A stretch of 21,557 bases of DNA from Candidatus Dadabacteria bacterium (lineage in GTDB: Bacteria > Desulfobacterota_D > UBA1144 > Nemesobacterales > UBA2774): positions 1 through 21,557 of the forward strand of contig SMWY01000067.1 of assembly GCA_004356555.1 (NCBI GenBank). Reading direction: 5' to 3'. A program made the translations under genes and the position numbers. Under the pieces are notes generated by a model. The model made no database searches, was not told the origin of the DNA, and was given only the letters and a program-made list of their open reading frames with translations. This document shows, piece after piece, positions 14,939 through 21,557 of the stretch. How positions within the stretch are numbered: position 1 is the stretch's first letter; every line of letters begins with the position of its first letter.

Positions 14939-16498
14939 ATGTCAGAGTGGATAGTTATTGCGGTAGCTGCTATAGCGTTAGTTATAGGTTTTGCGCTTCA
15001 TTACCTCTATAGACAAATTGAGTTGAAAAAAAATATAGGTATAAAAAAAGGCGAAGCTGAGACTATTATAGAGCTTGCTAAAAAAGAATCTGAAAAAATT
15101 AAGATTCAAGGTGAATTAAAAGCTAAAGAGATTCTTGAAAAAAGAAATTCTGAAATTGAGCGAGAATCTCGAGAAAAGCAAAAGGAGTTTTTTAAAGTTG
15201 AAAAAAGACTCCAAAAACGTGAAGAGGCTCTTGATAAGAAATTTGAAGGGTTTGAGAAAAAAGAGGCAGAGGTTTCCAAGATAGAGCGCGAAATGACACA
15301 AAAAGAGCGGGCTCTTGAAGAAAAGGAAAAGGATCTTGACGCGGTTATTGTAGAGGCGAAGAAAAAGATTGAGGAAATAGCGGGGATGACGCAGGAAGCG
15401 GCAAAAAATGAGCTTGTTAATATTATTGAAGATGAAGGCAGGCATGAAGCTGGTAAAAAGCTAAAACAAATTGAGGACCAGCTCCATGAGGACGCTGAGC
15501 GCAAATCAAAAGAAATAATTGCACTAGCGATTCAAAAATATGCGGGTGAATACACAAGTGAGAAGACTATTTCTGTAGTTAATCTTCCCAATGATGATAT
15601 GAAGGGGAGGATTATAGGACGTGAAGGTAGGAATATACGCTCTATCGAAGCCAGAACGGGTGTTGATATCATAATTGATGATACGCCTGAGACGGTGGTC
15701 ATTTCTTCTCTTAATCCCATAAGGAGAGAGATTGCTAGAATATCTCTTGAGAGGTTAATAGATGACGGCCGCATTCATCCAACAAGGATAGAGGAAATTG
15801 TTTTCGATGTGGAGAAACAAATTGACCGCGAGATTCAGAAGGCAGGCGAGGAAGCTCTATTTGATCTTGGTATAGCGAATATGCATCCTGAACTCCTAAA
15901 GTTCGTTGGAAGATTGAAATACAGAACCAGTTATTCACAAAATATACTTAACCACTCAATTGAGGTAGCTTTTATTTGCGGTATCTTGGCTGCCGAGATA
16001 GGTTTTGATATTAAACTGGCAAAAAGGGGTGGCCTCCTTCACGACATTGGTAAGGCAGTTGATCATGAGATAGAAGGCTCTCATGTTGATATTGGAGAGG
16101 ATCTTGTGAGAAAGTACGGCGAGTCTGACGAGATTATACGGGCTGTTGCTTCGGCCCATGACCCGCAGCCACAATCTATTCTCGCTATTTTATGTCAGGC
16201 GGCAGATGCTATATCCGCGGCCAGACCGGGAGCTAGAAGGGAGACCTATGAAGCCTATGTGAAGAGAGTTGAAGATATCGAAAACATCGCAAGCTCTTTT
16301 AGAGGCGTTGAAAAATGCTACGCAATCCAGGCAGGGCGAGAAGTGCGGGTAATTGTTGAGAGTACTAAAATCAATGATGAAGAAGGGGCACTGCTGTCTC
16401 ATGAAATAGCTCAAAAAATTGAGAAGGAAGTGGCGTACCCCGGACAGGTAAAGATTACAGTTATTAGGGAAGTCAGAGCAACAGCTATTGCAAGTTAG
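14939..16498 (+). CDS. rny: Ribonuclease Y
   Basis: RNase Y is a membrane-anchored endoribonuclease that starts mRNA decay. The 519 residues show one N-terminal membrane helix (about 4-24, WIVIAVAAIALVIGFALHYL), a long charged coiled coil (about 40-190), and a KH RNA-binding domain (GRIIGREGRNIRSIEARTGV). A metal-dependent HD domain follows, with LNHSIEVA and GLLHDIGKAVDHEIEGSH. Length matches the family (about 510-520). A strong AAGGAGG (14924-14930), overlapping the 5-FCL stop, lies eight bases before ATG 14939. The N-terminal coding region contains an A8 run at 15026-15033. It is probably the last gene of the operon beginning with the zapB-like gene; the convergent glyS ends 34 bp away, with no clear terminator between them. 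Confidence 0.96.
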   Translation: MSEWIVIAVAAIALVIGFALHYLYRQIELKKNIGIKKGEAETIIELAKKESEKIKIQGELKAKEILEKRNSEIERESREKQKEFFKVEKRLQKREEALDKKFEGFEKKEAEVSKIEREMTQKERALEEKEKDLDAVIVEAKKKIEEIAGMTQEAAKNELVNIIEDEGRHEAGKKLKQIEDQLHEDAERKSKEIIALAIQKYAGEYTSEKTISVVNLPNDDMKGRIIGREGRNIRSIEARTGVDIIIDDTPETVVISSLNPIRREIARISLERLIDDGRIHPTRIEEIVFDVEKQIDREIQKAGEEALFDLGIANMHPELLKFVGRLKYRTSYSQNILNHSIEVAFICGILAAEIGFDIKLAKRGGLLHDIGKAVDHEIEGSHVDIGEDLVRKYGESDEIIRAVASAHDPQPQSILAILCQAADAISAARPGARRETYEAYVKRVEDIENIASSFRGVEKCYAIQAGREVRVIVESTKINDEEGALLSHEIAQKIEKEVAYPGQVKITVIREVRATAIAS

Positions 16499-16532
16499 CT
16501 TTGGCAGATTTCAAATAACTGTAAATAAAAAC

Positions 16533-18620
16533 TTAGACGCTTAATTTTGAAAAGTCGGCAATTTTGAAAAACAGGTTCTTTATCTCAGAGAGCATAGAGA
16601 GCCTGTTTTCTTTTATTTTGGGGTCCTTATCCATCACCATCACATTATCAAAAAATTTGTCTACCGGGTCTTTTAGATTCTTCATTAGTATGAGGGAATC
16701 TATATAGTTCTTCTCCGATATTGCAACTTCGACTTTGTCTCTGACTTCATGAAAGGTTTTGAAAAGGTCCTTTTCCACAAGTTCGACAAGATGCCTTTCC
16801 GAGAAGTTGTTCCCGGTGTGATCTTTTACAATGTTAACTACGCGTTTAAAAGCGGTACCAAGAGATTCAAAGTCTTTAGCCTTGCGAAATTCTGAAAGGG
16901 CTTGAATTTTTCTCTTTGCATCTAAGATATCGTTAAACTCAACAGAGACAACGGCGTCCACTACATCCTGTGCGAAGCCTTCTGTGATCATTATATTCCT
17001 GAACCGTTCTGTCATAAAGTTCATTATTACATCCAGAGTTTCTTCTAAAGAGTCCCTATATTTATTATCGGTTTGATTAATGATTGACTTTATACTTGCT
17101 TGGAACAATTCTTTTAAGCTCAAATGAAAATTCTTCTCAAACACTATGTTAATAATTCCTATGGCTTGGCGCCTAAGCGCATAAGGGTCTGAAGTCCCGG
17201 TAGGGATAAGTCCGGAAATAAAACAGGATGAAATAGTATCAATTTTATCCGCGATACTTACAATTGATCCGATATCGCTCTCAGGTAAATCTCCTTCGCG
17301 GGAGATAGGCATATAGTGCTCTTCTATAGCCTTCGCAACCTCAGAAGACTCTCCTGAGAGTTCGGCATAGTATTTACCCATTATTCCCTGGAGCTCTGGG
17401 AATTCAAATACCATCTGTGTTGCAAGATCGGCTTTTGAAAGTTCTGCCGCGCGTTTGATGTCTTTAACGGAATCCTTAAATCCTAGCGTTTTTCCAAGAT
17501 AGCCCGCTAATTCAATTAGTCTCTGGGTTTTTTGATAATATGTTCCAATTTCAGAGAGGAACACCATACCTTTAAGATCTTCTAGTTTGGTTTCAAGGTG
17601 AGAGCTTTTATCTTCATCATAGAAAAACCGTGCGTCAGTGAACCTGGCTCTTATTACTCTCTCATTTCCCTTACTCACAACCTCGGTATCTTTTACAAGT
17701 GTCCCGCAAACAAAAATAAAATGCGGAAGCAGCTCTCCTTTTCTAGATTTAGAGAAGACCGGGAAATACTTTTGATGATATTTCATTACACTTATCAGAA
17801 CTTCATTCGGGAGCGCTAAAAATTCCTCTTCAAAGTCTCCTTTTAGCACAAGGGGAATTTCAACCAGGTTAGTTACTGTCTCAAGTAGCTCCGGATCTTC
17901 GGTAACGGATCCGCCAATTTTTTCAGCTAGCTCATTTATTCCTCTATTAATAGTTTTGCTTCTCTTTTTCTGATCTAAGAGGACGTATCCTTCTTTGAGC
18001 CCTTTTTCATAATCTTCCCAATTTGAGACTTTAAATGGCTCTGGATGCATAAACCTGTGACCGTAACTTTTAGACGAGCTTTTAAGCCCCTCTAGTTCAA
18101 ACGAAATTGTTTTGCCGCCGAATAATGAAAGAATCCATCTGAGTGGTCTTACAAAGGTTATATCCCCGTCTCCCCATTTCATAGATTTCTTAAATGGAAG
18201 AGAAAGAATGAGATCGGGAAGGATTTCCTTTAGTATTTTGTCAGTTTTTTGTCCCTTTATTTTTCTTTTTAATGCCAAAAACTCACCTCTGTCACGTTTA
18301 ACAGTAATTAGTTCTTTGATATCTACACCTTGAGCTTTTGCAAAACCGAGAGCCGGTTTTGTAGGGTTGCCTTCTTCATCGTAGGCTATTTTTACAGGCG
18401 GGCCGTATGCTTCCTCAGTTCGGTCTTCTTGTTTATCCGGAAGCCCTTTAACTCTGAGCGCAAGCCTTCTGGGTGTACCGTAGCTTTCAATGCTGTCGTA
18501 GCTTAGGGAACTGTCTTCCAGCGCTTTTTTTGTAAGAGATGCAAGGTTATTGATCGCCTCATCTAAAAACCCGGCCGGTATCTCCTCGGTTCCGATTTCG
18601 AGTATTAGCTCTTTTCCCAT
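16533..18620 (-). CDS. glyS: Glycyl-tRNA synthetase beta subunit
   Basis: This is the beta subunit of the bacterial alpha2beta2 glycyl-tRNA synthetase, which binds tRNA-Gly and is needed for charging. The 695 residues are the usual length (E. coli 689). It opens with the family signature ELILEIGTEEIPAGFLDEAI, contains YGTPRRLALRVKGL, the HD-like region, DPYALRRQAIGIINIV, and the C-terminal tRNA-binding end DPVDKFFDNVMVM. ATG 18620 lies inside the end of glyQ (16-bp overlap), with AAAAGGA four bases upstream, so translation of the two subunits is probably coupled. Confidence 0.97.
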   Translation of the reverse strand: MGKELILEIGTEEIPAGFLDEAINNLASLTKKALEDSSLSYDSIESYGTPRRLALRVKGLPDKQEDRTEEAYGPPVKIAYDEEGNPTKPALGFAKAQGVDIKELITVKRDRGEFLALKRKIKGQKTDKILKEILPDLILSLPFKKSMKWGDGDITFVRPLRWILSLFGGKTISFELEGLKSSSKSYGHRFMHPEPFKVSNWEDYEKGLKEGYVLLDQKKRSKTINRGINELAEKIGGSVTEDPELLETVTNLVEIPLVLKGDFEEEFLALPNEVLISVMKYHQKYFPVFSKSRKGELLPHFIFVCGTLVKDTEVVSKGNERVIRARFTDARFFYDEDKSSHLETKLEDLKGMVFLSEIGTYYQKTQRLIELAGYLGKTLGFKDSVKDIKRAAELSKADLATQMVFEFPELQGIMGKYYAELSGESSEVAKAIEEHYMPISREGDLPESDIGSIVSIADKIDTISSCFISGLIPTGTSDPYALRRQAIGIINIVFEKNFHLSLKELFQASIKSIINQTDNKYRDSLEETLDVIMNFMTERFRNIMITEGFAQDVVDAVVSVEFNDILDAKRKIQALSEFRKAKDFESLGTAFKRVVNIVKDHTGNNFSERHLVELVEKDLFKTFHEVRDKVEVAISEKNYIDSLILMKNLKDPVDKFFDNVMVMDKDPKIKENRLSMLSEIKNLFFKIADFSKLSV

Positions 18621-19492
18621 GGATTCCTTTTCAATAGGGGGTAGCCCATTTCCTCCCTTTCCAGAAGATAAGCCTCAGCACACATCTTAGCGAGCACCCT
18701 TACTTTTCCAATATATGAAGCGCGCTCCGCAACCCCAATAGCCCCGCGAGCATCGAGCAGGTTAAATGTATGGGAACACTTTAGGCAGTAGTCATAAGCG
18801 GGCAGGGGTAGCCTCTTCTCTGCCAAACTTATACATTCCAACTCAAACTTGTCAAAGAGGTCTCTAAGCATTTCAGGATTGGACTCTTCAAAATTGTATT
18901 TTGAAAATTCATATTCATCTCTGTGATGAATTTCTCCGTATGTCACACCTTTAGTCCATTCAAGGTCATATACACTCTCAACACCCTGCAAGTGCATTGC
19001 AATTCTTTCTGTACCGTATGTTATTTCTCCAGAGATAGGTTTTAGGTCTATTCCACCGGCCTGTTGGAAGTAAGTGAATTGGGTAATTTCCATACCGTCA
19101 AGCCATACTTCCCACCCTAATCCCCATGCTCCTAACGTTGGGGATTCCCAGTCGTCCTCTACAAAGCGGATGTCATGAGCAAGGGGGTCTATGCCTAAGA
19201 ACCTCAAGCTATCTAAATATAGGTCTTGAATATCTATAGGCGAAGGTTTTAGAAGAACCTGGAACTGATAGTAGCGCTGCAATCTATTGGGGTTGTCGCC
19301 GTATCTTCCGTCAGTTGGACGTCTGGAAGGCTCAACATATGCTACCTGCCAGGGCTCGGGTCCAAGGCATCTTAGGAAAGTGGCAGGATGAAATGTTCCG
19401 GCACCTTTTTCCAGGTCGTAGGGCTGCATGATTATGCACCCCTTTTTTGCCCAAAATTCCTGAAGTCCTAAAATCAGTTCTTGAAATGTCAT
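18605..19492 (-). CDS. glyQ: Glycyl-tRNA synthetase alpha subunit
   Basis: The catalytic alpha subunit of bacterial-type glycyl-tRNA synthetase, which activates glycine with ATP. It has 295 residues, with the class II catalytic core motifs of this family: FWAKKGCIIMQPYD, GAGTFHPATFLRCLGPEPW, VEPSRRPTDGRYGDNPNRLQ and GLGWEVWLDGMEITQFTYFQ. The start at ATG 19492 agrees with the conserved MTFQELILGLQEFW opening, although no good ribosome site is seen. A seven-codon frame (ATG 19512) whose TGA overlaps the glyQ ATG precedes it, but it lacks a ribosome site. Position after the flavoprotein gene with a 99-bp gap suggests either a shared transcript or its own promoter. Confidence 0.97.
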   Translation of the reverse strand: MTFQELILGLQEFWAKKGCIIMQPYDLEKGAGTFHPATFLRCLGPEPWQVAYVEPSRRPTDGRYGDNPNRLQRYYQFQVLLKPSPIDIQDLYLDSLRFLGIDPLAHDIRFVEDDWESPTLGAWGLGWEVWLDGMEITQFTYFQQAGGIDLKPISGEITYGTERIAMHLQGVESVYDLEWTKGVTYGEIHHRDEYEFSKYNFEESNPEMLRDLFDKFELECISLAEKRLPLPAYDYCLKCSHTFNLLDARGAIGVAERASYIGKVRVLAKMCAEAYLLEREEMGYPLLKRNPWEKS

Positions 19493-19591
19493 ATGTATCT
19501 TAAAAAAATCATCCTCAGAAAATATGAAGGGAAAATAATACCATTATTAATCTTTTTTGGAAGTTGGAGCAATATTATCGGTGGACATATT

Positions 19592-20527
19592 TCATATTCT
19601 TTCTATAAGCTCATTCATGATTCCGGCGGCAGACTTCACAGTCTTAACAGCTCCAACCGACTCCCCTGCATAAAGCGCCATAGCCTCAATTTCCCCTGTA
19701 GTATCTATTGTCGGAAGCGCTATGCTTCCTTTGGGCACTGGTTTCTTTTCTCCTGCCAGATCCCTTTCGCCTACTATATTACCTTCAAAAGAGTTTACTT
19801 GATCTACGCACGATTTAAGAACTCTGTGGTGAGCATGGGGCCAGCCGACAGAAAATGTTTCAGTAAGCACAGTGTCTCCAGCTTCGGCTTCTATAAGAGC
19901 TTTAACATATCTAGAGTGGGCACCTGACTCTTTAGCTGCAAGAAATCTTGTACCTACACGTGCGGCCGCGGCGCCAGCCATTAAAACTTCCGCTACATCT
20001 TTTGCAGTTCCGATTCCACCTGCTGCGATGACTGGAACATTTACTCTATCGAGTACCTCCGATAGCAAAGAAAGAAGTTTGATATCCCCTCTGACGTGTC
20101 CGCCAGACTCAGTGCCTTGCGCGACTATCAGATCACATCCTGCATTCTCCGCAAGGAGGGCTTCTTTCTTTGATCCGATTTGCCAGCATGCTAATGCCCC
20201 TTCGTTATGAACGATATCAACTAGTGAAGAGTCCGGGTCTCCGTAGAAAAATTCCACAACCCTTGATTTTAAGGCGGCTATCTTTACTGAGTCCCTGTCT
20301 AAAAAAGGCATAAGGAAATTAACTCCAAAAGGCTGACTAGTCAGCCTCAATAAATTTTCTATGGTAATACTGAGGAAAGTAGGTTCCATGTGTGTTCCTG
20401 AGATCATTCCAAGACCGCCTGAGTTTGAAACGGCAGCAGCAAGCTCGTTTGTCGTTATTCCGGGCATTCCCGCAAGCTGTATGGGTACTTTGCAGCTGAT
20501 GATTTCAGTGAACAGTGTCTTTAGCAT
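19592..20527 (-). CDS. Nitronate monooxygenase / FabK-like FMN oxidoreductase
   Basis: A 311-residue TIM-barrel flavoprotein of the 2-nitropropane dioxygenase (nitronate monooxygenase) group. It opens with a VPIQLAGMPGITTNELAAAV strand, has AQGTESGGHVRG (the GxEAGGHxG FMN/active-site segment with its His), then VPVIAAGGIGTAKDVAEVLM and AGAAAARVGTRFLAAKES, which bind the FMN phosphate. Members either detoxify nitronates or act as NAD(P)H-dependent quinone or enoyl-ACP reductases (FabK). No fab genes are adjacent, so a detoxifying or general NAD(P)H:flavin role is more likely. The start is ATG 20527 with AAAGG three bases upstream. It is divergent from purM. Confidence 0.88.
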   Translation of the reverse strand: MLKTLFTEIISCKVPIQLAGMPGITTNELAAAVSNSGGLGMISGTHMEPTFLSITIENLLRLTSQPFGVNFLMPFLDRDSVKIAALKSRVVEFFYGDPDSSLVDIVHNEGALACWQIGSKKEALLAENAGCDLIVAQGTESGGHVRGDIKLLSLLSEVLDRVNVPVIAAGGIGTAKDVAEVLMAGAAAARVGTRFLAAKESGAHSRYVKALIEAEAGDTVLTETFSVGWPHAHHRVLKSCVDQVNSFEGNIVGERDLAGEKKPVPKGSIALPTIDTTGEIEAMALYAGESVGAVKTVKSAAGIMNELIERI

Positions 20528-20545
20528 AGGCCTTTGGAAGCTAAT

Positions 20546-20554
20546 ATTGTATCA
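20546..20554 (-). promoter_or_regulatory. Candidate extended -10 promoter for the flavoprotein gene
   Basis: On the minus strand TGATACAAT fits the extended -10 pattern TGnTATAAT with one mismatch. It would start transcription about a dozen bases before ATG 20527. No good -35 is seen, as is common for extended -10 promoters. Confidence 0.3.
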
Positions 20555-20605
20555 TGCTGAAAATATTCCTCTAACAGATTAAATCAGGTATGTTTCAAGT
20601 TCTAA

Positions 20606-21557
20606 ATGGCAAAGACCACTTATAAAAGCTCCGGTGTTGATATTGATGCCGGAAACCTATTTGTAGATCTGATACGGCCTCTTGCAAAAACCACTGCAAA
20701 TAAACATGTATTGGGCAAGCTCGGAGGTTTTTCAGGGGCCTACGAACTGCCAAAAAAATATAAAAACCCGATTCTCCTTGCTGCTGCCGATGGTGTAGGG
20801 ACTAAGCTTAAAATCGCTTTCATGACAGGCAGGTTTAATACGGTCGGGATTGATCTAGTGGCAATGAATGTGAACGATATAGTAACTTGCGGTGCCGAGC
20901 CACTATTTTTTCTTGATTACATCGCAACATCCAAGCTGAACCCAAAAGAGGGGGCTGAGATAGTAAAGGGGATAGTAGAGGGATGTAAGCAAGCGGGCTG
21001 TGCGCTCTTAGGTGGTGAGACTGCTGAAATGCCCGGTTTCTATAAGAAGGATGAATTTGATCTAGCCGGATTTGTGGTAGGGATTGTGGATAAGGAGCAG
21101 GTAATCGACGGCTCGGATGTTAAAGCAGGAGATGCTGTGATCGGAATCGCTTCAAGCGGGCTTCATTCAAATGGATATTCGCTTGCTAGGAAAGTTCTAT
21201 TGGGAAGAAAAAAATATAAGCTTTCGGATAAACCCAAGCCCCTAAAGCGCTCTTTAGAGAATGAGCTACTTGAGCCGACCAGGATTTATGTAAAGAGTAT
21301 ATTAAATCTTAAGAAGAGCTTTCAGATTAAAGCCGCAGCTCATATTACAGGAGGAGGACTTCTTGAAAATATCCCAAGGGTACTTCCCAAGAATTGCGCT
21401 GTTGAGATGGATTCATCCACTTGGCAGATGCCGCCGATAATGGAACTTATTAAACAGGAAGGCCGAATTGATCAGGAAGAAATGTACAGGACTTTTAACT
21501 GCGGTATTGGGATGGTATTGGTAGTAGATTCAAAGGATGTAGGAAAAGTCCTAAAAA
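20606..21557 (+). CDS. purM: Phosphoribosylformylglycinamidine cyclo-ligase PurM (partial, 3' end outside window)
   Basis: PurM (AIR synthetase) catalyses the fifth step of purine synthesis, closing FGAM to AIR with ATP. Reading from ATG 20606 gives MAKTTYKSSGVDIDAGNLFV and an open frame of 317 codons to the window end with no stop. Family landmarks are in order: ADGVGTKLKIAF, DLVAMNVNDIVTCGAEPLFF, GGETAEMPGFY, GLHSNGYSLARKVL, AHITGGGLLENIPRVLP and YRTFNCGIGMVLVV. About 30 C-terminal residues should lie beyond the window. Ribosome site not obvious. It is divergent from the flavoprotein gene across 78 bp. Confidence 0.96.
   Translation, partial: MAKTTYKSSGVDIDAGNLFVDLIRPLAKTTANKHVLGKLGGFSGAYELPKKYKNPILLAAADGVGTKLKIAFMTGRFNTVGIDLVAMNVNDIVTCGAEPLFFLDYIATSKLNPKEGAEIVKGIVEGCKQAGCALLGGETAEMPGFYKKDEFDLAGFVVGIVDKEQVIDGSDVKAGDAVIGIASSGLHSNGYSLARKVLLGRKKYKLSDKPKPLKRSLENELLEPTRIYVKSILNLKKSFQIKAAAHITGGGLLENIPRVLPKNCAVEMDSSTWQMPPIMELIKQEGRIDQEEMYRTFNCGIGMVLVVDSKDVGKVLK

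Noticed and set aside
15026..15033. A8 run in rny as a programmed slippage site
   Set aside because: The frame is intact across it, and such runs are common in this AT-rich, lysine-rich coding region.
19489..19512. Seven-codon leader frame whose TGA overlaps the glyQ start (ATGA)
   Set aside because: No ribosome site at a workable distance (GAGG touches the ATG) and the peptide contains no glycine codons, so attenuation is unlikely.

Overview
The window looks like ordinary chromosomal DNA of a Gram-negative bacterium, AT-leaning (about 40% G+C by eye, not computed). Evidence for Gram-negative physiology includes Sec-type signal peptides on periplasmic-type proteins, a CcsA-type haem handling protein, an acyl-carrier-protein phosphodiesterase and ZapA. 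The two-subunit glycyl-tRNA synthetase (glyQ/glyS), RNase Y and the block zapB-like / zapA / 5-FCL / rny resemble gene sets of Desulfobacterota ('deltaproteobacteria') or a related uncultured lineage. This placement is an inference with low confidence. No phage, transposon, CRISPR array, tRNA or rRNA was seen.

Layout. Positions 1-114 hold the tail of a probable cation-efflux transporter. From 225 to 5151 five plus-strand genes follow: htpG (Hsp90), a small cupin protein, a MoxR-type AAA+ ATPase, its VWA-domain partner (CoxE-like), and a VOC/glyoxalase-fold protein. From 7609 down to 5152 the minus strand carries a small zincin-type metallopeptidase, purU (formyltetrahydrofolate deformylase), an exported thioredoxin-like protein and a CPBP membrane protease. 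A lone plus-strand gene (7810-8937) encodes an exported thioredoxin-like protein fused to a shortened MsrA-like domain. It has a promoter candidate and a perfect 18-bp palindrome in front of it. From 13684 down to 8908 the minus strand carries prfA, a CcsA-type cytochrome c biogenesis protein, a small phasin/PhaE-like protein, an enoyl-CoA hydratase, an FKBP prolyl isomerase with two well-formed starts, and AcpH. Diverging from prfA, the plus strand runs zapB-like, zapA, 5-formyltetrahydrofolate cyclo-ligase and rny (13730-16498). Then glyS, glyQ and a nitronate monooxygenase-type flavoprotein lie on the minus strand (20527-16533). Finally purM starts at 20606 and runs off the end.

Themes. 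Protein quality and redox repair recur: HtpG, MoxR/VWA, FKBP, the thioredoxin-like protein, the thioredoxin-MsrA fusion and the proteases. One-carbon and purine metabolism is represented by purU, 5-FCL and purM. purU releases formate from 10-formyl-THF, and 5-FCL recycles 5-formyl-THF. Cell division (zapA/zapB-like), translation (prfA, glyQS) and RNA decay (rny) make up the rest.

The best candidates for something unusual are the thioredoxin-MsrA fusion with its palindrome, the FKBP gene that could make both exported and cytosolic forms, and two genes (the metallopeptidase and 5-FCL) whose conserved N-termini lie upstream of any usable ATG/GTG/TTG start.
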